Part shown: positions 54,048-62,098 of the stretch, piece after piece
Layout of the letters: each line of letters starts with the position of its first letter
Position numbering within the stretch: position 1 is the stretch's first letter
Assembly (NCBI GenBank): GCA_965262585.1
Contig: OZ253546.1
Location: 1,922,001 to 1,986,000 of the forward strand
Reading direction: 5' to 3'
DNA from: JAHRAW01 sp965262585
GTDB taxonomy: Bacteria; Pseudomonadota; Gammaproteobacteria; Arenicellales; Poriferihabitantaceae
DNA length: 64,000 nt
Notes under the pieces: model-generated
The model's database searches: none
Told to the model about the DNA's origin: nothing
What the model saw: the letters and a program-made list of their open reading frames with translations, nothing else
Translations under genes and position numbers: made by a program

Positions 54048-57000
54048 ATGAACTATCACAGCACAATCAATAACATGAATTCCCCTGACGGCCTGTCGTC
54101 CGTCCCCTTTAATTCGGGGGGGGGGGGGGGGGCAATAGTGCTCGGCGTTTCGGCGTTGCGCTACTGATTGGATTTACTCTTTTCCTCGGCTGGTCGATAG
54201 AGGCCAGTGCACAGGAAGCCGTCAGACTACCAAATCCGAGTGGAGTCGGTGCCAACCCCAACACGAACTTCATCGTTCTGTACTACCCGACTAACCAGGC
54301 GATTACCCCCCTGACCCTGCCGACGGGCAGCGGCGGCTCCGCCCCTTTGACCTACAGTATATTTCATGTTAACACCGGAGCCACAGGCATATACGACCAG
54401 TTGGGGCTGACCTTTAACCCGACCACCCGCGTTCTGTCCGGCACGCCGACCACGGCTACCTCCGGCCCGACACCCGCAGATGGTTTTCCAGCCGGCTATG
54501 GTGCGTCTGACGGAACCGGAAGTTCACAAGCCTTCGCCTTGATACAAATGTTTGTCTTCATCTGCGAAGCCGGGAAAGAGGGAAACATCAGCGGCACAGT
54601 TCCTTGCTATGTTGATTTGGCTGTATCGACGTTGTCCGATGTGAACTATGTCGCCGGTCAGGCGATTACCCCCCTGACCCTGCCGGAGGCCACCGGCGGC
54701 AGCGTAAACATCTCCCCCACAATCGTCACCCAACGGACTTATACATTGGCACCGTTGCCGGATGGCCTGACCTTTGACGCAACTACCCGCGTCTTATCCG
54801 GCACGCCGACCACGGCCGGCAACATCACTCCGGTATACGGAGTGACCGACACCCTAAGCGGGAGAACACTAACCCCGACCGCTTCTTTCACCGCCACGGT
54901 AGGAGCCGGGTTGGGCGCGTCTGCGCCGGGTGCTCAAACCTATCCGCGCAACGCGGCGATCACCGCTTTGACCTTGCCGGAAGCGGCCGGCGGCACAGGT
55001 CCGTATACCTACACTCTGACCGGGCCGAGCGGTGGTAATTTGCCAGCCGGATTGGCTTTTGCCACAGGCACCCGCATTCTGTCCGGCACGCCGACCACGG
55101 CAGGCGTCACCGAGTTGACCTACACCGCCACCGATGCGAACAGCATCATGGACACGGCGACCTTCACAGTGACCATCACTACAACGATGTTCACCGATAC
55201 GGTATCTGATCCGACCTATGTCATAAATGAGGCGGTCAATTTGACTTTGCCGGGAGCGGTTGGCGGCACAGGTTCGTATACCTACACCCTGACCGGGCCG
55301 AGCGGTGGTAACTTGCCGGTCGGATTGGCTTTTGCCACAGGCACCCGCATTCTGTCCGGCACGCCGACCACGGCCGGCAACACCGTGTTGACCTACACCG
55401 CCACCGATTCGGTCGGCAACAGCGACCCTGCGACCTTCACAGTGACCATCACTACAACGATGTTCACCGAGATGGTGGCTAATCAAACCTATACTATAGA
55501 TAGGGCGGTCAATTTGACTTTGCCGGGAGCGGTTGGCGGCACAGGTTCGTATACCTACACCCTGACCGGGCCGAGCGGTGCTGCCTTGCCAACCGGATTG
55601 GCTTTTGCCACAGGCACCCGCATTTTGTCCGGCACGCCGACCACGGCCGGCGTCACCGTGTTGACCTACACCGCCACCGATGCGAACAGCAACAGCGACA
55701 CGATGACCTTTACCGTCACAGTAGCCGAGCCCGCCTCCGGCCCGGACCCTGAAGATATCAGGGCCATCAACGAGGTATTTATCTCCGAATTGGCGACCAC
55801 CATGACCGGCCAGACTTCGGGCGCCATCACACAACGCATCGCGCAAACCAGATCCGGTAGTGGCGGCGGCGTAACCCTTGCAGGCCAGTCTTCTTTTGCT
55901 GACTTGGCGACTACCCATGGCAAATCTCTAACCGAAGGCACGAGTGATATGAAATCCATGCTGAACGGTTCCGGGTTTGCGTTGCCGTTGAATGCAGTGG
56001 GAGGTGGTATTGGCGTGTATTCACCGGCTTTTTGGGGCAGTGGTGGGTATGAAGAGATTTCTGGTGAGAGTGATCTCACTGACGGCAAACTGGATTGGGA
56101 CGGCGATGTCTCGAGTTTTTCGGTGGGGGTGGATGCGCACCTACGCAATAATTTGCTGGGCGGTGTGGCGATAACGCGCAACGAGGCGGATTTGGAATAC
56201 GATGTTACCAACGATGATGACAAAAGCGACTACGAATTGACCATGACCAGCGTCAATCCGTATCTGGGTTGGAGAGTCGGGCAGTTAGACTTTTGGGCCA
56301 CGGTTGGCTACGGCACCGGTGATTTGGATACCACCGACATCGACAGCGATGTGGACATGCGATCCTTCGCCGGTGGCGGTGGCGGCCAAATAATGGCACT
56401 CGGCAATGGCGGCACCTTGCGTCTCAAAGGCGAAGTCTCGCAAACCTGGGTAAATGTGGACGCCGACCGCGCAAACAATATTCGCTCGCTGGATGTGGAC
56501 GTCAACCGAGTTCGAGTATCGCTGGAAGCACGCCAGCCCTGGGCGATAAGCCACGCCACCAAATTGCAATCCACCCTGGAAGTAGGCGCGCGCCATGACG
56601 GCGGCGACGGCGAAACCGGCACCGGACTTGAATTGAATGCCGGTCTTCGCTATCACACTCAGAGGCTGACGCTGGAAGGCAATATCCACACCCTGCTAGG
56701 CCGTGAAGACTACGACGAATGGGGCATAAGCGGCACCATCATCCTGCAATCTGGCAAAGATGGACAGGGTTTGTCGCTAAGTCTAAGCCCCGGCTACGGC
56801 GAGGCTGGCGATCGCAAGTTGTGGGATAACGGCCTGCCGGAAGACAGCATCGCTGAGACTGATTACGAAATGCGCCTAAACACCCGCATTGGCTATGGCA
56901 TATCCGCTCCTCATGGTTGGGATGGAATGCTAACCCCATACAGCGAAATGACCCTCGGCACCACCAACAGTTACCGCTTCGGCATCGGTTGGGAAATTAA

Positions 57001-57082
57001 CCGCTATGGTTTGGATTTGGTTGGGGAACATCGTCAAGGTGGTGAGAATGCTGCTTTGGTTAAGGGTGAGGTGCGGTTTTAG
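54048..57082 (+). CDS. Phase-variable autotransporter with Ig-like (He_PIG) repeats, OFF by frameshift
   Basis: Type V secreted surface protein in two frames. From ATG 54048 (GAGGA 9 nt upstream) the frame reads into 17 G at 54116-54132 and then stops at 54165-54167. The rest lies in another frame from 54131: signal peptide ARRFGVALLIGFTLFLGWSI ending EASA-QEA, then at least five Ig-like segments with GLxFxxxTRxLSGTPTTAG, the last three near-identical and 270-273 bp apart. The beta-barrel starts near 55990 and ends LVKGEVRF. No start codon exists in that frame between the TAA at 54110-54112 and 54347. A run of 15 or 18 G would join the frames to about 1,010 residues. Confidence 0.85.
54116..54132 (+). 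repeat. Poly-G tract (17 G) controlling the autotransporter frame
   Basis: 17 consecutive G between codon 23 and the signal peptide. After the TCG codon 16 G remain; the signal-peptide frame needs 14 or 17. Slippage by +1 or -2 restores the frame. Tracts of this length mutate readily during replication. Confidence 0.85.
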
Positions 57083-57670
57083 ATTCCCTCTCGTCATCCG
57101 CAAACGAGGAATATCAAAAGTGCGTCATTCTCGAACGATAGAAAAATAGGGAGCGCCAGCGACCATATTTTTCATCGTCCCCCAGATCGTCATTCCCGAA
57201 CGATAGAAAAATAAGGAGCGCCAGCGACTATATTTTTCATCGTATCGGGAATCCAGAAGGCCAATAAGGAGTCGGCTGTCGCCGGCATGTTTTACTGGAT
57301 TCCCGCTTTCGCGAGAATGACGGCGAGAGGAGCGGCTATCGCCGGACATGTTTTACTGGATTCCCGTGTCCCCCAACTCGTCATTCCCGCTGTCGCGGAA
57401 ATAACGACTTGGCGGCACGAGAATGACGGCCCTGGGGAGTCGGCTATCGCAAGGTCGTCATTCTCGAACGATAGAAAAATAAGGAGCGCCAGCGACTATA
57501 TTTTTCATCGTATCGGGAATCCAGAAAGCCAAATAAGGAGTCGGCTGTCGCAGGAATGACGGCCCTGGGGAGTCGGCTATCGCAAGGTCGTCATTCCCGA
57601 ACGATAGAAAAATAGGGAGCGCCAGCGACCTTATTTTTCATCGTATCGGGAATCCAGTGAAACAATCCCG
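57083..57670. repeat. Hairpin repeat array downstream of the autotransporter, forward orientation
   Basis: Four copies of element A (near 57133, 57198, 57466, 57599) in the same orientation as 144-2915, with the spacer AAATATCAAAAGTGCGTCATTC-like sequence near 57110. A clean copy of the IS30 target form (ACTGGATTCCCGC-TTTC-GCGAGAATGACG) lies at about 57293-57322. Element B-type hairpins are partly deleted. No gene is seen. Confidence 0.88.
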
Positions 57671-57711
57671 ACTCAGCCGGACCTTATATAAGGAGCGGCT
57701 TACGTCGTTTC

Positions 57712-57733
57712 GGACAGGCACGGGGGCCTGTCC
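57712..57733. repeat. Perfect 8-bp hairpin GGACAGGC/GCCTGTCC
   Basis: GGACAGGC, loop ACGGGG, GCCTGTCC, followed by CTACGAGGG. It belongs to no element of the neighbouring array and resembles a common dispersed hairpin. The remainder of 57734-57820 holds nothing recognised. Confidence 0.5.
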
Positions 57734-57822
57734 CTACGAGGGCGGAACGGACAAAACTTCAATACCCATCCGTGCTTTAATATCATCCACAGGGCAATAG
57801 GGGGGTGGGCGCAGACGGTTCA

Positions 57823-57851
57823 TTGACGGCGGCGGCCAATATCCGTATAGT
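57823..57851 (+). promoter_or_regulatory. Sigma-70 promoter of the tRNA cluster
   Basis: TTGACG (57823-57828), 17-nt spacer, TATAGT (57846-57851), followed by a GC-rich stretch (TTGCGGCC) of the type found at stable-RNA promoters under stringent control. The first tRNA begins 69 nt beyond the -10. Confidence 0.75.
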
Positions 57852-57920
57852 TTGCGGCCTTGGCCGTGGTCGAAGCCGATACAATTCGGTGTTTATTGCG
57901 GCTAGTATCGGAGCCAGTAT

Positions 57921-57997
57921 CGGGGTATAGCGCAGCCTGGTAGCGCGCCTGCTTTGGGAGCAGGATGTCGGGAGTTCAAATCTCTCTACCCCGACCA
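57921..57997 (+). tRNA. tRNA-Pro (anticodon TGG)
   Basis: 77 nt with encoded CCA. Acceptor CGGGGTA/TACCCCG; anticodon stem CCTGC/GCAGG with loop TTTGGGA. First of five tRNAs. Confidence 0.97.
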
Positions 57998-58014
57998 ATT
58001 TTCGCTTATTCGTT

Positions 58015-58091
58015 GCGCCCGTAGCTCAACCGGATAGAGCAACGGCCTTCTAAGCCGTAGGTTACAGGTTCGAATCCTGTCGGGCGCGCCA
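58015..58091 (+). tRNA. tRNA-Arg (anticodon TCT)
   Basis: 77 nt with encoded CCA. Acceptor GCGCCCG/CGGGCGC; anticodon stem ACGGC/GCCGT with loop CTTCTAA. Confidence 0.97.
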
Positions 58092-58179
58092 TGCGCATTG
58101 GCGGTTTCTGCGCAGATTCTCGTATACAATATATGGCGGGAATCGAGATTGCGGAAGCAAACTCGAATCGAAAGAATAT

Positions 58180-58256
58180 GGTGAGCGTAGCTCAGTTGGT
58201 AGAGCCCCGGATTGTGATTCCGGTCGTCGTGGGTTCGAGTCCCATCGTTCACCCCA
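58180..58256 (+). tRNA. tRNA-His (anticodon GTG)
   Basis: Cloverleaf with the extra G at -1 (58180) opposite C73, as required for tRNA-His. Acceptor GTGAGCG/CGTTCAC; anticodon stem CCGGA/TCCGG with loop TTGTGAT. CCA is encoded. Confidence 0.97.
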
Positions 58257-58279
58257 AGTTTTTTTCGGCGGATTATGAC

Positions 58280-58356
<77 letters not shown>

Positions 58357-58393
58357 GTTATTCGGCGAATATACGGTGTAGAAATATTTGTGT

Positions 58394-58478
<85 letters not shown>

Positions 58479-58550
58479 TTCGCAGGGCGTCGAATGAGCG
58501 TTTGATTTGATAAATTTAAGCGAGGTGCCGCGAATGCGGCGGTGGGCATA

Positions 58551-59867
58551 ATGCAAATATCGGTTGAAAAAATCGGCGCCATCGAGCGGCGGGTGACGGT
58601 GTCGATCCCCGGCGACGAGGTTGGCAGGGAAATCGCCAAGCGTCTGCGCGAGGTCGCCAAGCACAAGCGCATTGACGGATTCCGCCCCGGCAAAGCACCG
58701 CAAAACCTGATCGAAAAACGCTACGGCGCGCAGGTGACCGGCGAGGTCGTCAACGAAACCATCAACTCCAGTTACCGCCGGGCACTGAGCAAGGAAGAGA
58801 TCGTGCCGGCTGGTCTGGTGTCCATCGAACCCAAGCCGTTTGTCGCGGGCGACGATCTGCAATATGTCGCCACCATCGAGTTGTATCCCGAAATTCCCTC
58901 GCCGACTCTGGCCGGGCGGACCATCGAAAAACCGGTATGCGCGGTTACCGACGAAGATATTGCGCGCACCCTCGAAGACATCCGCAAACGCCACGCCGAT
59001 TTCGTCGCCAAAGACACCGACAAGGAAGGAAAATCCCAACACGGCGACCGCCTGACCATCGATTTTGTCGGCAAGATAGACGGCCAACCGTTCACCGGCG
59101 GATCGGCGGACGGGCATCAATTCGTGCTCGGAGAAGGGCATGTGTTCGAGGGTTTTGAAACCGAATTGCTCGCGGTTGCGGTTGGTGATTCCAAGCAAAT
59201 AGCGATCACTTTTCCCGAGGATTATCCGGGTGCCGATATCGCCGGCAAGGCGGCTGAATTTGCGGTCACGGTGACCTCGGTGGAGCGGCGAATCTTGCCG
59301 GAATTGGATAATGCGTTCGCTGAAAAACTCGGCATTGCCGAAGGCGGTATGGAAAAAATGCGCAAGGAAATCGTGGTCAGTTTGAATCGTGAGTTGGCGA
59401 CTCGGCTGCGCACGGTGATTCGTGCGCGGGTGATGAATGAGTTGATCGCGGTCAATCCAATCGAGGCGCCGAAATCGCTGGTGGATTCCGAAATCGAACG
59501 GCGGGTGTCATCGGTTAAGGAACGGATGGATGCGCTCGATGCGCCGCAGCAGGAAGGCGTGCGCGAGCGTTTTGCCGTCGAGGCGCGCGAGCAGGTAACC
59601 CTCGGATTGATCGCACGCGAGATCATCGAAAAATCTGAAATGAAGGCCGACTCGGCACTGGTTCGGGAACGAATCGAGGAGATGGCGAGCGGCTATGATG
59701 ACGGCGAGGCGATGATTAACTGGTATTATTCCGACCCGGAGCGGTTGCGGCAGGTCGAATCGATAGCGTTGGACGAGCAAGTGGTGGCGCGCATGTTGGA
59801 AACCGCCACCGTTACCGAAAAAAAGGTATCATTGCAGGAATTGATGAACCCACGCGGCGATTTCTGA
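58551..59867 (+). CDS. tig: Trigger factor (ribosome-associated chaperone and PPIase)
   Basis: A 438-residue protein. The ribosome-binding domain includes GFRPGKAPQNLIEKRYG (about 44-60, with the G-F-R-x-G-K signature). The FKBP-type PPIase domain is GDRLTIDFVGKIDGQPFTGG (about 165-184). The C-terminal helical chaperone domain follows. Starts at ATG 58551 (QISVEKIG follows); a GTG 9 nt upstream is less likely. The tRNA-tig-clpP-clpX-lon order is the common gammaproteobacterial one. Confidence 0.95.
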   Translation: MQISVEKIGAIERRVTVSIPGDEVGREIAKRLREVAKHKRIDGFRPGKAPQNLIEKRYGAQVTGEVVNETINSSYRRALSKEEIVPAGLVSIEPKPFVAGDDLQYVATIELYPEIPSPTLAGRTIEKPVCAVTDEDIARTLEDIRKRHADFVAKDTDKEGKSQHGDRLTIDFVGKIDGQPFTGGSADGHQFVLGEGHVFEGFETELLAVAVGDSKQIAITFPEDYPGADIAGKAAEFAVTVTSVERRILPELDNAFAEKLGIAEGGMEKMRKEIVVSLNRELATRLRTVIRARVMNELIAVNPIEAPKSLVDSEIERRVSSVKERMDALDAPQQEGVRERFAVEAREQVTLGLIAREIIEKSEMKADSALVRERIEEMASGYDDGEAMINWYYSDPERLRQVESIALDEQVVARMLETATVTEKKVSLQELMNPRGDF

Positions 59868-59935
59868 GTCACCAGTTGTCCATTTCGCCGTTATCCGTTT
59901 TTTTTATCCCTACTCAATCACACAAATTCAACCCC

Positions 59936-60559
59936 ATGCCAACCGACCAACCCTTGCCTCCGCGCAACTTGAATCAGATTCCGATGGTGGTCGAGACCAC
60001 CGGCCGCGGCGAACGCGCATATGATATTTATTCCCGGCTGCTCAAGGAGCGGGTGGTGTTTTTGGTCGGGCAGTTCGAGGATCAGATGGCCAACCTCATC
60101 GTCGCCCAACTACTATTCCTCGAATCGGAAAATCCGGAAAAAGATATTTCTTTGTATATCAACAGCCCCGGCGGAATGGTTTCATCGGGCCTCGCGATCT
60201 ACGACACCATGCAGTTCATCCGCCCCGATGTCAGCACCGTGTGCATCGGTCAGGCGGCCAGTATGGGAGCGGTGATTCTGGCCGGCGGCGCGCCGAAAAA
60301 ACGCCACGCGCTGCCCCATTCCAGGGTGATGATTCACCAGCCCATGGGCGGTTCCCAGGGTCAGGCGTCCGACATTGAAATCCACACCCGGGAAATCCTC
60401 GGCGCACGGGAAAAACTCAACCGTATTTTCGTCGAGCACACCGGCCAGCCCATCGACCGAATCCAGCAAGATACCGACCGCGATTATTTCCTGAGCGCCG
60501 CCGAGGCCACCGAATACGGCATTATTGACTCGGTGTTGAGCAAGCGCGAAGGAGCGTGA
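59936..60559 (+). CDS. clpP: ATP-dependent Clp protease proteolytic subunit
   Basis: A 207-residue serine protease forming the tetradecameric core of ClpXP. Catalytic S109 (GQAASMGA), H134 (MIHQPMGG) and D183 keep the spacing of the E. coli enzyme. The start at 59936 gives PTDQPLPPRN, a normal short propeptide; the frame extends 20 codons further with an unlikely sequence. 68 nt after tig. Confidence 0.96.
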   Translation: MPTDQPLPPRNLNQIPMVVETTGRGERAYDIYSRLLKERVVFLVGQFEDQMANLIVAQLLFLESENPEKDISLYINSPGGMVSSGLAIYDTMQFIRPDVSTVCIGQAASMGAVILAGGAPKKRHALPHSRVMIHQPMGGSQGQASDIEIHTREILGAREKLNRIFVEHTGQPIDRIQQDTDRDYFLSAAEATEYGIIDSVLSKREGA

Positions 60560-60647
60560 GTAACCAAATAACGCACAAATAAAGGTTGAAAAAAACCGGC
60601 AAACCCTGCAATCTTGGGGTCTGTTCCGTAATCGCGCCTATCATTAA

Positions 60648-61931
60648 ATGCCTGAAGATAGCCCTACCAAGAGCGAAAAACCCCTGTATTGCTCGTTCTG
60701 CGGCAAGAGTCAGCACGAAGTACGCAAGTTGATCGCCGGTCCGTCGGTGTTCATCTGCAACGAATGCGTCGATCTGTGCAACGACATCATCCGTGAGGAA
60801 ACCGGCGATGATGGGAATGCCGAGGCACGTGCCAGCGGGTTCCCCACCCCTCCGGAAATTCACGCCATCTTGGATGAATATGTCATCGGCCAGCAGAACG
60901 CCAAAAAGACGCTTTCGGTGGCGGTCTACAACCACTACAAGCGCATCGAAAACGAAGAAGCGGTGGGCGAGGTGGATATTTCCAAGAGCAACATCCTGCT
61001 CATCGGCCCCACCGGTTCGGGCAAGACGCTGCTGGCGGAGACTCTGGCGCGACAACTCAACGTCCCCTTCACCATCGCCGACGCCACCACGCTCACCGAA
61101 GCCGGTTATGTCGGCGAGGATGTCGAGAACATCATTCAGAAACTTCTGCAAACCTGCGACTACGAGATCGAAAAAGCCCAGATCGGAATCGTCTATATCG
61201 ATGAGATCGATAAAATCTCACGCAAAGCCGACAACCCGTCCATCACCAGGGACGTCTCCGGCGAAGGGGTGCAGCAGGCATTGCTGAAGTTAATTGAAGG
61301 AACCGTCGCATCCATCCCGCCTCAGGGCGGACGCAAGCATCCCCAGCAAGAATTCCTGCAGGTGGATACCCGCAACATTCTGTTCATCTGCGGCGGTGCT
61401 TTCGCCGGTATGGAAAAAGTGATTCAGGAGCGCACCGAAAAATCCGGCATCGGCTTCGGCGCCGACATCCGGGAAAAATCTGCCGATGAACGCGCCAACG
61501 AGTTGCTCCAGGATCTGGAGCCCGAGGATCTCATTAAGTATGGCTTGATCCCGGAATTTATTGGCCGCCTGCCGGTGGTGGCGATCCTCGAAGAGTTGGA
61601 CGAGGACTCACTCATCCGGATTCTGACCGAGCCGCGCAATGCGCTCACCAAACAATACGCCAAACTCCTCAAACTGGAGGGCGTCGACCTGGAGTTCCGT
61701 GCCGAAGCGTTGCGCCGGGTCGCCAAAAAGGCCATGGAGCGCAAGGCCGGCGCCCGTGGCTTGCGGTCGATTCTCGAAAGCGCCCTGATGGAAACCATGT
61801 ACGAGTTGCCGTCCATCCACGGAATCAAGAAGGTGATCGTGGACGAGTCGGTCATCACCGAGGGTTCGCGGCCGCTGTATGTCTACGAGGAAGATAAGGA
61901 AAAACGCTCTGCGGGGGCTTCTTCTTCCTGA
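60648..61931 (+). CDS. clpX: ClpX, ATPase subunit of ClpXP
   Basis: A 427-residue AAA+ unfoldase. The N-terminal zinc finger has C15, C18, C37 and C40. Walker A GPTGSGKT and Walker B IVYIDEID follow, then the pore loop GYVGED, the ClpP-binding loop (IGF within EKSGIGFGADI) and the sensor-2 region GARGLRSI. Length equals E. coli (424). 88 nt after clpP. Confidence 0.97.
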   Translation: MPEDSPTKSEKPLYCSFCGKSQHEVRKLIAGPSVFICNECVDLCNDIIREETGDDGNAEARASGFPTPPEIHAILDEYVIGQQNAKKTLSVAVYNHYKRIENEEAVGEVDISKSNILLIGPTGSGKTLLAETLARQLNVPFTIADATTLTEAGYVGEDVENIIQKLLQTCDYEIEKAQIGIVYIDEIDKISRKADNPSITRDVSGEGVQQALLKLIEGTVASIPPQGGRKHPQQEFLQVDTRNILFICGGAFAGMEKVIQERTEKSGIGFGADIREKSADERANELLQDLEPEDLIKYGLIPEFIGRLPVVAILEELDEDSLIRILTEPRNALTKQYAKLLKLEGVDLEFRAEALRRVAKKAMERKAGARGLRSILESALMETMYELPSIHGIKKVIVDESVITEGSRPLYVYEEDKEKRSAGASSS

Positions 61932-62098
61932 TTCAACGGCTTGGCGACCCGCTACGAACCGAGTTGCTGCTGTGATATGCTCGTTGAAACATACTTGAAA
62001 CATGCTTATTGAAATGGCCGGTCGGCGGCCTTACTTTTAAGTATCTGGCCCGGTCGCCATTATCCAGTTACCGCTTTTACCCTTACGGAGCCCCGTTC

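Noticed and set aside
54116..54132. Poly-G run dismissed as an assembly artefact
   Set aside because: The exact length may be wrong by one or two bases, but a strong promoter, a ribosome binding site and the signal peptide on either side support a genuine mutable tract; read counts would settle it.
61932..62098. Sigma-32 promoter before lon
   Set aside because: CTTGAAA is present at 61994, but no CCCCATNT-like -10 lies at a suitable distance.
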